A model generated the notes under the pieces. The model searched no databases and was not told where the DNA came from. It was given only the letters and a program-made list of their open reading frames with translations. This document shows, piece after piece, positions 24,669 to 34,420 of a stretch of DNA of 55,960 nucleotides (its first letter is position 1; every line of letters starts with the position of its first letter). The DNA is taken from NCBI RefSeq assembly GCF_009932395.1, contig NZ_LSRS01000002.1, positions 86,199-142,158 on the forward strand, written 5' to 3'. This stretch comes from Sporotomaculum syntrophicum. Its GTDB lineage: Bacteria; Bacillota; Desulfotomaculia; Desulfotomaculales; Desulfallaceae. A program made the translations under genes and the position numbers.

Positions 24669-26495
24669 CTAATCCTTTTCCAGGGATACCACTTCTCCCT
24701 GAAACAGGCTTATCGCTTCTTTTGCATCCAATTGCTCAGCACTTTTTAGCCAGTCCTGCGGCGGTTTATCATAAAAACGACAGCGTATTTGCCAAGACAA
24801 ATGGGTTACTGAATTTAGCGTTTGGGTTAATAATTGTCTAATGTCTGGGTCCTCAATCATATTTTTGATAAATACATCTCCCCGGGGCACACCAAGCACT
24901 AAACAATGCTCGTTAATTTCTGCTGGCCAAGTCTGACATAAACAGGTAAAAGCAACCGGGTTGGTCTTTTTAACCACCGCCATTATTTCCGGCCACCATT
25001 TCATAACTTGTTCCATATTATAATCAAAGTCATTAGGCGTATTATTGCCAGCAATTTTGACGGGAACAGATGCAGCACCACAAGATTCAAACGGAGCTAT
25101 TGGAATTTCTGGAAACGATGGTTCAAATGCCTGCTTTGTGGTAGCCGTTATCAAACTCGGGGTTTCACTATCTGGTTTTTCTAAACTTGACACAGAGGGA
25201 TTAACCTTAGTATTACCCATTTTGGTCTGCTGACCATCATCCCGGGAGTTGAGCTGGTTATTTTTTTCAACCACCGTAGATTTAAGCGTTGGTTTGATGT
25301 TTTGCCTATAATCGTCACTTGGTTCCGGCGCGGTATTTCTTGGCTGTTTCTCATTGGCTAGCATTTGTTCAAGACGCTCAATTCTGGGCAACAATTCATC
25401 TGCAGCTAAATTATAGCTATCGTCCATAACTCGCACTAGTGCCAACTCCAGCACAACCCTCGGAGAAGCACTGCGGCGCATGACCTGTTCTGCTTCTACC
25501 AGGCAATCTATTGCTTTAATTAATTGTTGGCGCGTAAATAACTTTGATAATCCTGCCGGGGGCATGCCAAATCCTGTTTCCCCCGTCCCTTCCGGTGACA
25601 ACATAGCTATTAGCAACCTGCGCAGGTATTCCGTCAATTCCCTGGTTAATTGTCTTAAATCTTTACCCTCGGCAACAATATCAGCCACCTGCTTTATTAC
25701 TGAAGCCGCTCTTTTTCCTGCCAACCCTGTAGTCAGTTCAAGAAGTACATCATCAGCTACCGTACCCAAAATATTATGCACCGTATCAGTGGTAACGGCA
25801 GTTTCTCCGCAGAGTATAAGCGCCTGCTCCAATACACTTAAGGCATCACGCAAACTGCCTCCGGCAGCCCGGGCGATCACCCGCACCGCTTCTCCGCTTA
25901 CCTTAAAATTGCTTTTCTCCGCTACCATCTCCAGATGCTGAGCAATAAGTTCATCCGATATAGGATGAAAATCAAAACGCTGACAGCGGGATAGTATAGT
26001 AAGAGGTACCTTGTGCGACTCCGTTGTAGCCAGTACGAATACAACATGCTCCGGCGGCTCTTCCAATGTTTTTAACAGCGCATTGAACGCTTCATTGGTG
26101 AGCATATGCACCTCATCCACTATGTATATCCGTTTACCGCCAAGCGAGGGATAAAATTTTATATTCTCTTTCAACTCCCGTATTTCATCAATGCCACGGT
26201 TGGACGCAGCATCAATTTCAATTACATCCATAGTTGCGCCTGACAATATCTCCTGACAATTTCGGCACTGGTTGCATGGTTCTCCATTTTGTTGTTCAAG
26301 GCAGTTTATCGCCCTCGCCAGCACCTTGGCCGTACTTGTTTTGCCTGTGCCCCGGGGCCCGCAAAATAAATAGGCGTGGCTCACTTTGCCTGCCATCAAT
26401 GCATTGCGCAGCGTCTCTGTAACATGCAGTTGTCCAACAATATCAACCAGCTGCTGCGGTCGCCATTTCCGGTACAAGGCTTGGTAACTCACCAT
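24669..26495 (-). CDS. dnaX: DNA polymerase III gamma/tau subunit
   Basis: The 608-aa clamp-loader ATPase has Walker A FCGPRGTGKTSTAKVLAR (about residues 43-60), a zinc module (CLEQQNGEPCNQCRNC), VDEVHML, LKTLEEPPEHVVF and the SRCQRFDFHP sensor. The C-terminal third is low in complexity and then folds again near FTCLCQTWPAEI, consistent with tau. I chose ATG at 26495, with AGGGGG 5 nt upstream; the frame opens at a GTG two codons earlier. Confidence 0.95.
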   Translation of the reverse strand: MVSYQALYRKWRPQQLVDIVGQLHVTETLRNALMAGKVSHAYLFCGPRGTGKTSTAKVLARAINCLEQQNGEPCNQCRNCQEILSGATMDVIEIDAASNRGIDEIRELKENIKFYPSLGGKRIYIVDEVHMLTNEAFNALLKTLEEPPEHVVFVLATTESHKVPLTILSRCQRFDFHPISDELIAQHLEMVAEKSNFKVSGEAVRVIARAAGGSLRDALSVLEQALILCGETAVTTDTVHNILGTVADDVLLELTTGLAGKRAASVIKQVADIVAEGKDLRQLTRELTEYLRRLLIAMLSPEGTGETGFGMPPAGLSKLFTRQQLIKAIDCLVEAEQVMRRSASPRVVLELALVRVMDDSYNLAADELLPRIERLEQMLANEKQPRNTAPEPSDDYRQNIKPTLKSTVVEKNNQLNSRDDGQQTKMGNTKVNPSVSSLEKPDSETPSLITATTKQAFEPSFPEIPIAPFESCGAASVPVKIAGNNTPNDFDYNMEQVMKWWPEIMAVVKKTNPVAFTCLCQTWPAEINEHCLVLGVPRGDVFIKNMIEDPDIRQLLTQTLNSVTHLSWQIRCRFYDKPPQDWLKSAEQLDAKEAISLFQGEVVSLEKD

Positions 26496-26594
26496 CCACA
26501 CCCCCTACATAAATTAACCAATATATTAATTTCGCCGCTGTACCCGCTATTTCCTTTCATATAAACCTTCACTGGTTTACTTCTTCAATAAACA

Positions 26595-26630
26595 AATCAG
26601 GAAACCGACCTAATAGCCGGTTTCCTGATT
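26595..26630 (-). terminator. Terminator after the SRP RNA
   Basis: A palindrome with arms CAGGAAACCG / CGGTTTCCTG and loop of about 9 nt follows the SRP RNA 3' end on the minus strand, with ATTTGTTT after it. Confidence 0.7.
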
Positions 26631-26647
26631 AAAATAATAAAATTAAT

Positions 26648-26915
26648 GGCCGTGCACCCGCCGTCGAATATTAGCTTCCAAGCGTTACTTCTGCAGGTAG
26701 CTCGGACCAGGCACCCTTGCGGCACCCGGATAAACTTTCTTAGTGCTGCTTCCGTCAGGACCTGACACGGTTCAAAAGCCTCCGTCGCGCAAGACCCAAT
26801 CGTCAACACCCCTTACAAAAGCCAGACCTCACAAGCCAAACCCTCGGGTAGGAATTCAACCCCGCTACAGCGGATTGCGGGTACAGGGCACCGCTACCTC
26901 CCCATCTAGCACGGC
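26648..26915 (-). ncRNA. ffs: Signal recognition particle RNA (large, Bacillus type)
   Basis: On the minus strand the domain IV signature GGTCCTGACGGAAGCAGCAC is present, followed by AAGTTTATCCGGGTGCCGC. Terminal segments GCCGTGC (5') and GCACGGC (3') pair and define the ends, giving about 268 nt. That is the size of Bacillus scRNA, including an Alu-like 5' domain. It lies upstream of dnaX, as in B. subtilis (scr). It would bind Ffh for cotranslational membrane targeting. Confidence 0.92.
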
Positions 26916-26990
26916 CAAGAATAAAATCGTCTGTTTAGGAACAAGGACAGACCCGTTATAACAGCCAAGTCCGTCCTTATACCTAATTAA

Positions 26991-27084
26991 TGGCGGAGAG
27001 AGAGGGATTCGAACCCTCGAGACGGGGTCAAACCGTCTACACGATTTCCAGTCGTGCGCCTTCGACCAACTCAGCCATCTCTCC
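26991..27084 (-). tRNA. tRNA-Ser(GGA)
   Basis: The class II tRNA has a 7-bp acceptor stem (GGAGAGA / TCTCTCC), an encoded CCA, a long variable arm, and loop CTGGAAA giving anticodon GGA. It is the first gene upstream of the SRP RNA and marks the left edge of the inserted 22-kb block. Its 5' portion (27056-27086) is identical to that of tRNA-Ser(CGA) at 48957-48987. Confidence 0.95.
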
Positions 27085-27650
27085 ATGATCTACATTATGC
27101 ATTGTATTAAATTATAGCGCTTTCAACCGCGCATTAATTATTATACATATCTTTTAGTTTAACCGCAAGACCTTTTAATTATAATTATACGCTAAACCAT
27201 CAATATAATATTGGTAGGCTTGGCAACTACCTGTACATAATATGAGAGAAGGCGTCGGACCTTCTCTCATCAGCAACCATCCTTACAGGTTTTCGCAAAC
27301 AATCAAACAATATAATTCTCCACTTGTTTATTCTTACGTTCATATGCAGGTAATAACCTTGCTTAACCAAATTTACAGAATGCCTAATCAAAACTTCACC
27401 GAACAAGTAACCGACATAAAATTAATTTCCACTTACTTTAGCAACACACCTAAAACAAAATACACTACCCATAGACTGGCTTACTTATCGCAATGAACCC
27501 GAACCACAAAATCCGACGCTTCTTGCATACCGTACAACCTGAGTCACTGTATGGATGGTGCTTAATGAAATTATAGCAAAGTAATTAATATTTCGCAATA
27601 GTTAACTTATATCATTATCTGGTAACTTTAGGTTATTGGTGTTGAGGGTT
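27085..27650. other. Intergenic region between tRNA-Ser(GGA) and the helicase gene
   Basis: About 565 nt without a supported gene. A plus-strand frame at 27242-27496 has no ribosome-binding site and begins inside a hairpin, so I do not call it. The hairpin at 27242-27270 is listed separately. No terminator was fixed for the helicase gene. Confidence 0.5.
27242..27270. other. Perfect hairpin without T-run
   Basis: An 11-bp perfect stem (ATGAGAGAAGG / CCTTCTCTCAT) encloses a 7-nt loop (CGTCGGA). Neither strand shows a T-run after it, so it is not a normal terminator. It lies about 160 nt upstream of the tRNA-Ser gene. Confidence 0.6.
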
Positions 27651-29099
27651 CTAAAATGACCGGCTACTTGATCGTTTTTTTCTCCTGAAACCATCACCGG
27701 CTCCTGTATTGTTTTTCTTTCTATTAGGAACGCCATAATAGCCCCTTTGACCGGCGTGTAAATTTTTGTTCTTCTTCATTTTTATAGGTACTTCCTCTGT
27801 TAATGCCACAGGGGTCTGATCCGGTTCCTTAGTGAGTACTTTTAATGCCGCTGAGAGTAGAGTAACCGAATCGGTCTCTTCCAATAATCCCTCGGCTAGA
27901 GCCCTGTAGTTCTCGATATTCTCTTTTTCCACAGCCGTCATCAACCTTTCCACCGCAATGCGCTGTTGCCCTTCTATAGCATCTTTTAACGTTGGCATGG
28001 GACGGCGTGTAATTTTGCCCCTGGTCATATTTTCAATAACTCTTAAGTGGTGAATTTCCCTGGGTGTCACTAAAGTAATGGCTACGCCCGCTTTGCCTGC
28101 TCGCCCGGTTCGTCCTATACGGTGCACATAACCCTCCGGATCCTGAGGAATATCAAAATTATATATATGGGTCACACCGGTTATATCCAGCCCCCTGGCG
28201 GCAACATCAGTGGCCACCAACACTTCGATAGTACCTTCTTTAAATTGGCGCATTACCTGGTCACGCCTGGCCTGGGATAAATCTCCGTGGATACCTTCAG
28301 CCGAGTAACCGCGTTTATTCAAGCCTTCAAACAGTTCATCAACACGACGCTTGGTTCGGCCAAAAATAATCGCACGTTCAGGGGCTTGGGTGTCCAATAA
28401 GCGGCACAGCACTTCAAATTTTTGTTTCTCCTGCACCTCAATATAGCTCTGCTCGATTATCGGCACAGTCATTTGCCGGGATTCTACCTTAATAACCTCC
28501 GGACTGTTCATAAACCGCTCGGCCAATGCACGGATTGGAGCAGGTATGGTAGCTGAAAAAAGCATTGTCTGCCTTTCCTCGGGAATATCTTTAAGGATAT
28601 TCTCGATATCCTCGATAAAACCCATATTTAACATTTCATCTGCCTCATCTAAAACCACCATGTTAACCTGGTTCAGGCGTATCGTTTTACGCCCCATGTG
28701 GTCCATTAAACGCCCCGGCGTACCTACGATAATATGAGGCTTTTTTTTAAGTGCTCTAATCTGGCGGTTAATATCCTGACCACCGTATATAGGTAATGTG
28801 CGAATACCCTTGTATTGCCCAAGTTTATTTAGCTCTTCAGCCACCTGGACAGCTAATTCACGGGTGGGTGTTAATACAATTGCCTGGATATATTCTCGTC
28901 CAACATGTAAAAGCTCCATCAAGGGTATACCAAAGGCCGCTGTTTTACCAGTACCGGTGTGAGCCTGCCCAATTAGGTCATATCCTTGTAAACCCACGGG
29001 TATAGCCAGCTCTTGTATCGGCGTTGCCTCCTCAAAACCCAAGTTATTAAGCGCCTTTATCACAGGCTCGGTTAAATTAAAATCAGTGAAAACTGCCAT
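27651..29099 (-). CDS. DEAD-box RNA helicase, CshA-like
   Basis: The 482-aa helicase has the Q motif (GFEEATPIQ), motif [40 protein letters not shown], and [10 protein letters not shown]. The core (1-360) is followed by a helical segment and a basic, RGG-poor tail ([20 protein letters not shown]). It matches CshA-like helicases of Firmicutes, which act in RNA turnover and cold adaptation. It lies alone, divergent from the flavoprotein gene. Confidence 0.93.
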   Translation of the reverse strand: MAVFTDFNLTEPVIKALNNLGFEEATPIQELAIPVGLQGYDLIGQAHTGTGKTAAFGIPLMELLHVGREYIQAIVLTPTRELAVQVAEELNKLGQYKGIRTLPIYGGQDINRQIRALKKKPHIIVGTPGRLMDHMGRKTIRLNQVNMVVLDEADEMLNMGFIEDIENILKDIPEERQTMLFSATIPAPIRALAERFMNSPEVIKVESRQMTVPIIEQSYIEVQEKQKFEVLCRLLDTQAPERAIIFGRTKRRVDELFEGLNKRGYSAEGIHGDLSQARRDQVMRQFKEGTIEVLVATDVAARGLDITGVTHIYNFDIPQDPEGYVHRIGRTGRAGKAGVAITLVTPREIHHLRVIENMTRGKITRRPMPTLKDAIEGQQRIAVERLMTAVEKENIENYRALAEGLLEETDSVTLLSAALKVLTKEPDQTPVALTEEVPIKMKKNKNLHAGQRGYYGVPNRKKNNTGAGDGFRRKKRSSSRSF

Positions 29100-29405
29100 A
29101 CTACTATTCCCCTTTACTGCTTGATTTATTATTTATAGCATACCCACGGCATTAAAAGTAAAAACAAATGAATGGATTGGCCGGACTATCCTACGTAATA
29201 AACACCTAATCTCAGTGCTATTTTTTTATCATAACACAAGTAGACCTTACTTTGGAAATTTTTACGTTTCATATCCATTAGCCCAGATTCTTTGCAGTAA
29301 TCTCCGATTGATATTTATTTAATTGGACTTTTTATCCAATAATAGTATTATTAAATTGCTACTTGGGATCTCGTACTTTTTATTAAATCGGAAGGCGGAA
29401 CAGCA
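29100..29405. other. Intergenic region between helicase and flavoprotein genes
   Basis: About 305 AT-rich nt hold divergent upstream regions. A small inverted repeat ATTGGA / TCCAAT with a 7-nt loop is near 29322-29340. I see no gene and could not fix promoters with confidence. Confidence 0.4.
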
Positions 29406-30653
29406 ATGGATTACGATTTGATAGTCATTGGAGGCGGTCCTGCAGGCATGCTAAGCGCAGCTACTGCTGCAGCTAAAGGACTGAACGTTATTTTGTTGGA
29501 AAAAAACGAAAAACTTGGTAAAAAGCTCTATCTAACAGGCAAGGGACGCTGTAATGTTACAAATTACGGGGACATAAATGATTTTTTCGATAACGTCACA
29601 ACCAATCCCAAATTTTTATACAGCGCTTTTAAATCTTTTGATAACTACGGCCTGGTTGAACTACTGAACTCATTGGGCGTGCCAACCAAAGTCGAGCAAG
29701 GCAATAGAGTTTTTCCCGCCTCAGACAAATCAAGCGATGTTATTAAAGCGCTACAAAAACACCTGCAAAAGAACAAAGTAGAGATAGAATTGCTTATAAA
29801 AGTTAAAAAAATAACGTTTCAGAATAAACAGGTAACAGGCGTGTTTTTAAACAGCGGCGAACAAATAACAGCACCAAAAGTAATTATTGCCACGGGTGGT
29901 ATGTCCTACCCTCAAACAGGATCTACCGGAGACGGCTATAGTATGGCCCGTCAGCTAGGCCATACTATAAAAGCGCCTAAACCGGCTTTAATTCCATTAG
30001 TAATTAAAGAAAACTGGGTTAAAAAGTTGCAAGGCTTATCCTTGAAAAATGTGTCCATTAAAGCACTGCTCAATAACAAGGTCAAAGCAGAACAATTCGG
30101 AGAAATGATATTTACTCATTTCGGCGTATCCGGCCCCATAATTTTGACTCTAAGCAGCCTCATTAGAGATTATATTGCTGAATCGACCAATAAGCCGGTG
30201 CAGTTATTTATTGATTTAAAACCAGCATTGACCTTAGAGCAGCTAGATGCCCGATTACAAAGAGATTTTAATAAATTCAGTGGTAAGCAACTTAAGAATG
30301 CCCTGGATGATCTGCTGCCACAGAAAATGATTTCCGTTGTTTTATATTTATCTGGTATTAATATACACAAGCAGGTAAACCAGATTAATAGAAATGAGCG
30401 GTTACTATTGGCACACACGTTAAAAAATATCCCTATGACCGTTACCGGCACCCGCCCACTAAGTGAAGCAATTGTGACTAGTGGCGGCATAAACGTGAAA
30501 GAAATCAACCCTTCAACCCTGGAGTCCAAAATTATAAAAGGGCTATATTTTGCAGGTGAAGTAATTGATGTTGATGCTTTAACAGGAGGGTATAATTTAC
30601 AAATCGCTTTCTCCACAGGTTTCCTGAGTGGAGTTAGCGCCGCTGAAGCATGA
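29406..30653 (+). CDS. HI0933/BaiN-like NAD(P)/FAD-dependent oxidoreductase
   Basis: The 415-aa flavoprotein starts with the Rossmann motif DLIVIGGGPAGMLSAATAAAKG, followed by EKNEKLGKKLYLTGKGRCNVTN, a hallmark of the HI0933 family. VIIATGGMSYPQTGSTGDGYSMA and the C-terminal LYFAGEVIDVDALTGGYNLQIAFSTG complete the FAD site. Substrates are mostly unknown; BaiN acts on bile acids, but no such context exists here. The ribosome-binding site is modest (GGAAGGCGG). It is a plus-strand gene inside the inserted block. Confidence 0.88.
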   Translation: MDYDLIVIGGGPAGMLSAATAAAKGLNVILLEKNEKLGKKLYLTGKGRCNVTNYGDINDFFDNVTTNPKFLYSAFKSFDNYGLVELLNSLGVPTKVEQGNRVFPASDKSSDVIKALQKHLQKNKVEIELLIKVKKITFQNKQVTGVFLNSGEQITAPKVIIATGGMSYPQTGSTGDGYSMARQLGHTIKAPKPALIPLVIKENWVKKLQGLSLKNVSIKALLNNKVKAEQFGEMIFTHFGVSGPIILTLSSLIRDYIAESTNKPVQLFIDLKPALTLEQLDARLQRDFNKFSGKQLKNALDDLLPQKMISVVLYLSGINIHKQVNQINRNERLLLAHTLKNIPMTVTGTRPLSEAIVTSGGINVKEINPSTLESKIIKGLYFAGEVIDVDALTGGYNLQIAFSTGFLSGVSAAEA

Positions 30654-30837
30654 TAGACTCGTGCTGTTACGGAAAAAATAAACATATTGTCAATTATTTT
30701 AACATAAATTTGTACATTGCTTTTTTTATTGCGAAAAATTTGATATTTTCGCCTTTTTCAACAAATAAATAAAGGATATTATTCCCCGGCATAGAATTTT
30801 TTACATTAGAATTAAATATTTTTTAAGGGGATAAAAG

Positions 30838-31725
30838 ATGGCTAGAATAAAAATTTTACTGCCGGGTTTGCTGCTCTTGCTTTTTTTAAATAACAATCTA
30901 GCTTGTGCAGCCAGCCATACTGTGGTGCAAGGAGATACACTATGGCAACTTGCCAAAAAATATGGTAGTAGTGTAGATAAATTAAAAGCAATTAATAATT
31001 TAAAAAATGATAATTTAGCTATAGGTCAAATAATCCAGCTCGACAATATATACCGATCGTCAAATATTACAGAAACAACCACAAGTTTAACTACCAATTA
31101 TACACCTCCGGGCTCTTACCTGGTAAAAGCAGGTGATACACTTGGGGGCATTTCCCAAAGGTTTGGGGTTAGCATTGATGTCATGCGTAATTTAAACAAT
31201 ATTCAGGGCGATATGATTTTCGCCGGGCAAACTCTGGTCTTAAACAGCAGCAGCGTTTCTAGAAGTTATGTTGACCGCCCACAGGCAATGCAGGCGCAGG
31301 TAGCAGATAGTTCAACAAGACATGGCCGGTTAGTCGATTGGTTTAAAGAAGGTATAAATTTATTAAAACCAGGCCAAAAATTTACAGCTATTGACACTCA
31401 AACCGGTAAATCCATGCGTTTAGCAGTTTTGGGCGGGTCCAATCACTGCGATATTGAGCCGTTAACCAAAGCGGACACCGACACCATGTTAGCCCTTTTT
31501 ACCAAGTGGACCTGGACACCCAGACCAGTATGTATCCAGGTTGATGGACAAGCCATCGCTGCCTCACTGTCCGGTATGCCCCACACAAATATAGAAAATA
31601 TCACCGATAACGGTGTAACCGGACATTTTGATATGTATTTGTATAATAGCCAGCCTCACGGCTCCGGCATATCTGTATCCTATGTACAGCAACATCATGA
31701 TGCTGTCTTAAAAGCTGCAAATTAA
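30838..31725 (+). CDS. Secreted protein with two LysM domains and an unclassified C-terminal domain
   Basis: The 295-aa protein starts with a signal peptide (hydrophobic residues 6-20, cleavage after ACAA at about 25). Two LysM domains follow (about 26-70 and 93-138; VVQGDTLWQLAKKYG and VKAGDTLGGISQRFG). The rest (about 160-292) contains LKPGQKFTAIDTQTGKSMR and a histidine-rich end (TGHFDMYLYNSQPHGSG, QQHHDAV). The C-terminal domain resembles a conserved cell-wall-associated domain in Desulfotomaculum relatives, but I cannot name it. It should bind peptidoglycan outside the cell. The context gives no partner. Confidence 0.85.
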   Translation: MARIKILLPGLLLLLFLNNNLACAASHTVVQGDTLWQLAKKYGSSVDKLKAINNLKNDNLAIGQIIQLDNIYRSSNITETTTSLTTNYTPPGSYLVKAGDTLGGISQRFGVSIDVMRNLNNIQGDMIFAGQTLVLNSSSVSRSYVDRPQAMQAQVADSSTRHGRLVDWFKEGINLLKPGQKFTAIDTQTGKSMRLAVLGGSNHCDIEPLTKADTDTMLALFTKWTWTPRPVCIQVDGQAIAASLSGMPHTNIENITDNGVTGHFDMYLYNSQPHGSGISVSYVQQHHDAVLKAAN

Positions 31726-31777
31726 GTAGTTAAATAACACTCGCATTTAGATCCAGGTGAGTTTGTAATACAAAAAG

Positions 31778-31820
31778 GCTGCTGCAACGAGTTCTATAGC
31801 CCGGTTTGCAGCAGCTCTTT
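31778..31820. terminator. Bidirectional terminator between LysM and alcohol dehydrogenase genes
   Basis: A 10-bp stem (GCTGCTGCAA / TTGCAGCAGC) has TCTTTT after it on the plus strand and CCTTTTTGTATT on the minus strand. It lies between two convergent genes and can serve both. Confidence 0.8.
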
Positions 31821-31869
31821 TAAGCCTTAGATTTAATCATCATATCCTTATAAGCAATTTACATTTGCC

Positions 31870-32925
31870 TTATCTCTGATAAGGTGTGACGATCCATTTC
31901 AAGCAGTTATCCTTCTTATTACCAAACACATCATAACCGGTGACAATATCATTTAAGGGAGCTCTATGGGTAATCAGAAAGTCGGTGCTGATTTTCCCTG
32001 CCTGAATTAGTTTGATTAATTCCGGAATGCGATTGGCATTAAGCAAGCCCATGCTAATTTTAATATTCTTGATCCATAACGTATTCATAGCAAGTTCCTG
32101 GGGTTTTTCAAATACACCGATAAAGGAAACGTTACCGCCCGGCCTTACAGCATCTATGGCCATATCATAGGTGGCTTTAAAACCATTGGCTTCAATAGTT
32201 CTGTCAGCGCCCATACCGCCGGTCATTTCTTTGATTTGCTCGACGGCATCTCCATTCAATGGATTAACTGCAACATCCGCTATACCCTGGGCTAACGCGA
32301 CATCCAATCTTTGCTGGTTGATATCAACAGCGATTATTTTGGAAGGGCCCCATAACCTGGCTGTAGTCATGGCGCACATACCCACAGGCCCACAACCCAT
32401 CACCGCTACAGTATCCCCTGGTTCAATCTCGGCATTTTCCGCACCGAAATATCCGGTGGATAAAATATCGCCTACAAATAAAACGTTTTCTTCGGTCAAC
32501 CCTTCCGGGATAGAGAACATTCCTAGATTAGCGTGAGGAACTCTTACATATTCGGCCTGGCAGCCATCAATCATATAGCCAAAAATCCAGCTGCCGGTGG
32601 TGCAATGAGAATAAATGCCGCGAACGCAATAGAAGCACTCACCACACTGCGTAACACAGGAAACAGCAACCTTATCTCCAACCTTCGCGTTTCTGACTGC
32701 CGGACCTATTTCAACAACTTCTCCCACAAACTCATGACCAATTACTCTCCCGGGTTCTACTTCCGGCATGCCTCCATGCCAAATATGAATATCTGTCCCA
32801 CAGATAGTAGATGTAGTAACCCTAACAATGGCGTCATCCGGCTCGATAATTTTTGGTACCGGCACATCCTCTAAGCCAATTTTTTCTGGACCGCGATAAA
32901 CCAATGCTTTCATAGTGTCACTCAT
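31870..32925 (-). CDS. Zinc-dependent alcohol dehydrogenase (MDR family)
   Basis: The 351-aa enzyme has the catalytic zinc site (Cys in STICGTDIH, GHEFVGEVVEIG), a structural zinc loop with four Cys (CGECFYCVRGIYSHC plus the Cys before it), and a GCGPVGM Rossmann motif. GDILSTGYFGAENA resembles the Asp150 zinc ligand region of the Thermoanaerobacter NADP alcohol dehydrogenase. Physiological substrate is unknown; short secondary alcohols, 2,3-butanediol or threonine are candidates. It lies downstream of a DUF2294 gene and on the same strand, but a terminator separates them. Confidence 0.88.
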   Translation of the reverse strand: MSDTMKALVYRGPEKIGLEDVPVPKIIEPDDAIVRVTTSTICGTDIHIWHGGMPEVEPGRVIGHEFVGEVVEIGPAVRNAKVGDKVAVSCVTQCGECFYCVRGIYSHCTTGSWIFGYMIDGCQAEYVRVPHANLGMFSIPEGLTEENVLFVGDILSTGYFGAENAEIEPGDTVAVMGCGPVGMCAMTTARLWGPSKIIAVDINQQRLDVALAQGIADVAVNPLNGDAVEQIKEMTGGMGADRTIEANGFKATYDMAIDAVRPGGNVSFIGVFEKPQELAMNTLWIKNIKISMGLLNANRIPELIKLIQAGKISTDFLITHRAPLNDIVTGYDVFGNKKDNCLKWIVTPYQR

Positions 32926-33030
32926 TTTATTACCTCCTCTTTATATTTTTAACCCTATAGGTTATTACTGCCAACCATATAACAATTTCCAAAGTCAAAA
33001 GCCTATTATCTTTCTAATCATAAATTAAAT

Positions 33031-33087
33031 AAGACCAATATTATAAAGGGAACACTTTTCCGAGTTTCCCCTAATAACATTGGTCTT
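33031..33087 (-). terminator. Terminator after the DUF2294 gene
   Basis: Outer arms AAGACCAAT / ATTGGTCTT enclose an inner pair GGGAAC / GTTTCC. The minus-strand tail is ATTTAATTT. It lies between the DUF2294 stop and the dehydrogenase start. Confidence 0.6.
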
Positions 33088-33149
33088 CCGCGAACTACCC
33101 GAAGGTCTTTCTTAAGCCTACCAAACATTATATATTCAATTAGGCGTAA

Positions 33150-33632
33150 TTATCTATCAAAAAAATTACGGTCAAAAACTACAGCATGCATCCAAAAGTC
33201 GTTTTCCGGTTCTATGTCATAAATATGATGAATAACTTTGGCGTTTAATTTTTCTTCAATATATTTTTTGTTATCATGCCAGTGTTGCAATACTACGTGA
33301 GTCCTAGCTGCCCTGATGGTTTTCCTACCGGATGAGGTCTGGGCAATAAATTTTTCCGGCTCCGTTAAAAAACCTTCCCCCCTGATAATAAGCATATCTT
33401 CAAAAATAGTAATTTTAGTATAGTCAACGCCTTTACCTAATTTCTGTTTAAAATACTGCTGCATATATATTTTAATTTCATGTTGCAGCTGCTTACGTTG
33501 TTGCTCGCTAAACCTTGATTCAATTTTTTCCCTACTACATGCATTAACTAGCTTACCCTCCATCCACTTCGCCCCCAGAAGTTGCTTCAAGTAGCCATAT
33601 TGTTTTACAATTAGGCGATGCTTTGGCAACAT
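33150..33632 (-). CDS. DUF2294-family protein
   Basis: The 160-aa protein shows the core of DUF2294: YFKQKLGKGVDYTKITIFEDMLIIRGEGFLTEPEK and later VVLQHWHDNKKYIEEKL. DUF2294 proteins are found in anaerobes and bacilli, sometimes near sodium-translocating complexes or phosphate genes, but function is unknown. The N-terminal 45 residues are charged and helical. The start is at 33632; no strong ribosome-binding site is visible. Confidence 0.72.
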   Translation of the reverse strand: MLPKHRLIVKQYGYLKQLLGAKWMEGKLVNACSREKIESRFSEQQRKQLQHEIKIYMQQYFKQKLGKGVDYTKITIFEDMLIIRGEGFLTEPEKFIAQTSSGRKTIRAARTHVVLQHWHDNKKYIEEKLNAKVIHHIYDIEPENDFWMHAVVFDRNFFDR

Positions 33633-33840
33633 AACTATAATTTGAATAATTTATCCTGCCAAAAAAACCCACTAAATTATGATTCCAAGTTACATAAATT
33701 TATATTAATTTGTTAGTTGATATCCGTACTATACAGCAAACATATAAAAATTCTAACAAATAAGTTTAAATTAAATAGTGCTTTTGCTAAAGAATAATAT
33801 ATTGTAAGTTGCATGTCAATAAATTACTATAAAACAAAAA

Positions 33841-33895
33841 AAGACCTTTATCTCCTTAAAATTATTAATTTCAATCTAATTTTGTCAGGTCTTAT
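33841..33895 (-). other. Hairpin with T-run upstream of the DUF2294 gene
   Basis: Arms AAGACCT / AGGTCTT are separated by about 40 nt, with seven T after it on the minus strand. It looks like a second terminator or an attenuator between cspA and DUF2294. Confidence 0.45.
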
Positions 33896-33973
33896 CGAAA
33901 ATTAATCATTTACCTCGGTCAGATTAAATATATCTACAAAAACAGCCTATCATGTCACATAAAAAAACAAAAA

Positions 33974-34006
33974 AAGAAGGGTCTACCAATAGGTACTACC
34001 CTTCTT
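33974..34006 (-). terminator. Terminator after the cold-shock gene
   Basis: A 9-bp stem (AAGAAGGGT / ACCCTTCTT) is followed on the minus strand by a T-run. It lies 27 nt after the stop at 34033. Confidence 0.85.
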
Positions 34007-34032
34007 TAACAGTATCAATTTGTGGCTGTATA

Positions 34033-34227
34033 TTACTTTTGAACATTCGCAGCTTGAGGACCACGATTGCCTTCAACTACGTCAAAAGTAACAAATTGTC
34101 CTTCATCAAGAGTCTTAAATCCTTCCCCAAGGATTGCGGAAAAGTGAACAAATACATCATTTCCTTCACTTGTTTCAATAAAACCAAACCCTTTATCGGC
34201 ATTAAACCATTTGACCTTTCCTTCCAA
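34033..34227 (-). CDS. Cold-shock protein, CspA family
   Basis: The 64-aa protein has both RNA-binding motifs: [13 protein letters not shown] (RNP1) and DVFVHFSAI (RNP2). It binds single-stranded nucleic acids as an RNA chaperone. The start is a TTG at 34227, with AAAGGAGG 10 nt upstream; starts further upstream give a sequence with no family counterpart. It ends with [12 protein letters not shown], typical of bacterial Csp. Confidence 0.93.
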   Translation of the reverse strand: MEGKVKWFNADKGFGFIETSEGNDVFVHFSAILGEGFKTLDEGQFVTFDVVEGNRGPQAANVQK

Positions 34228-34420
34228 TTTTTTAAAACCTCCTTTACTATAAAATCGATCAAAAAGCTTTGAACCAAAAACCCTGACCAATAATATAAAT
34301 CAGAGGCCTCAAAAAAACGGTTTCTCAACTTTTTAACGCAATAACAATCATACCATGATTTATAATAAATAGCAAATTTTATAGGAAAATATTAATTATC
34401 TCACTCTTCATAGAATTTAT

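Noticed and set aside
27242-27496. Plus-strand frame of 84 codons
   Set aside because: No ribosome-binding site, starts inside a perfect hairpin, and shows no recognisable motif.
34228-34328. Longer N-terminal versions of the cold-shock protein
   Set aside because: A TTG with AAAGGAGG fits the family start; upstream extensions have no family match.
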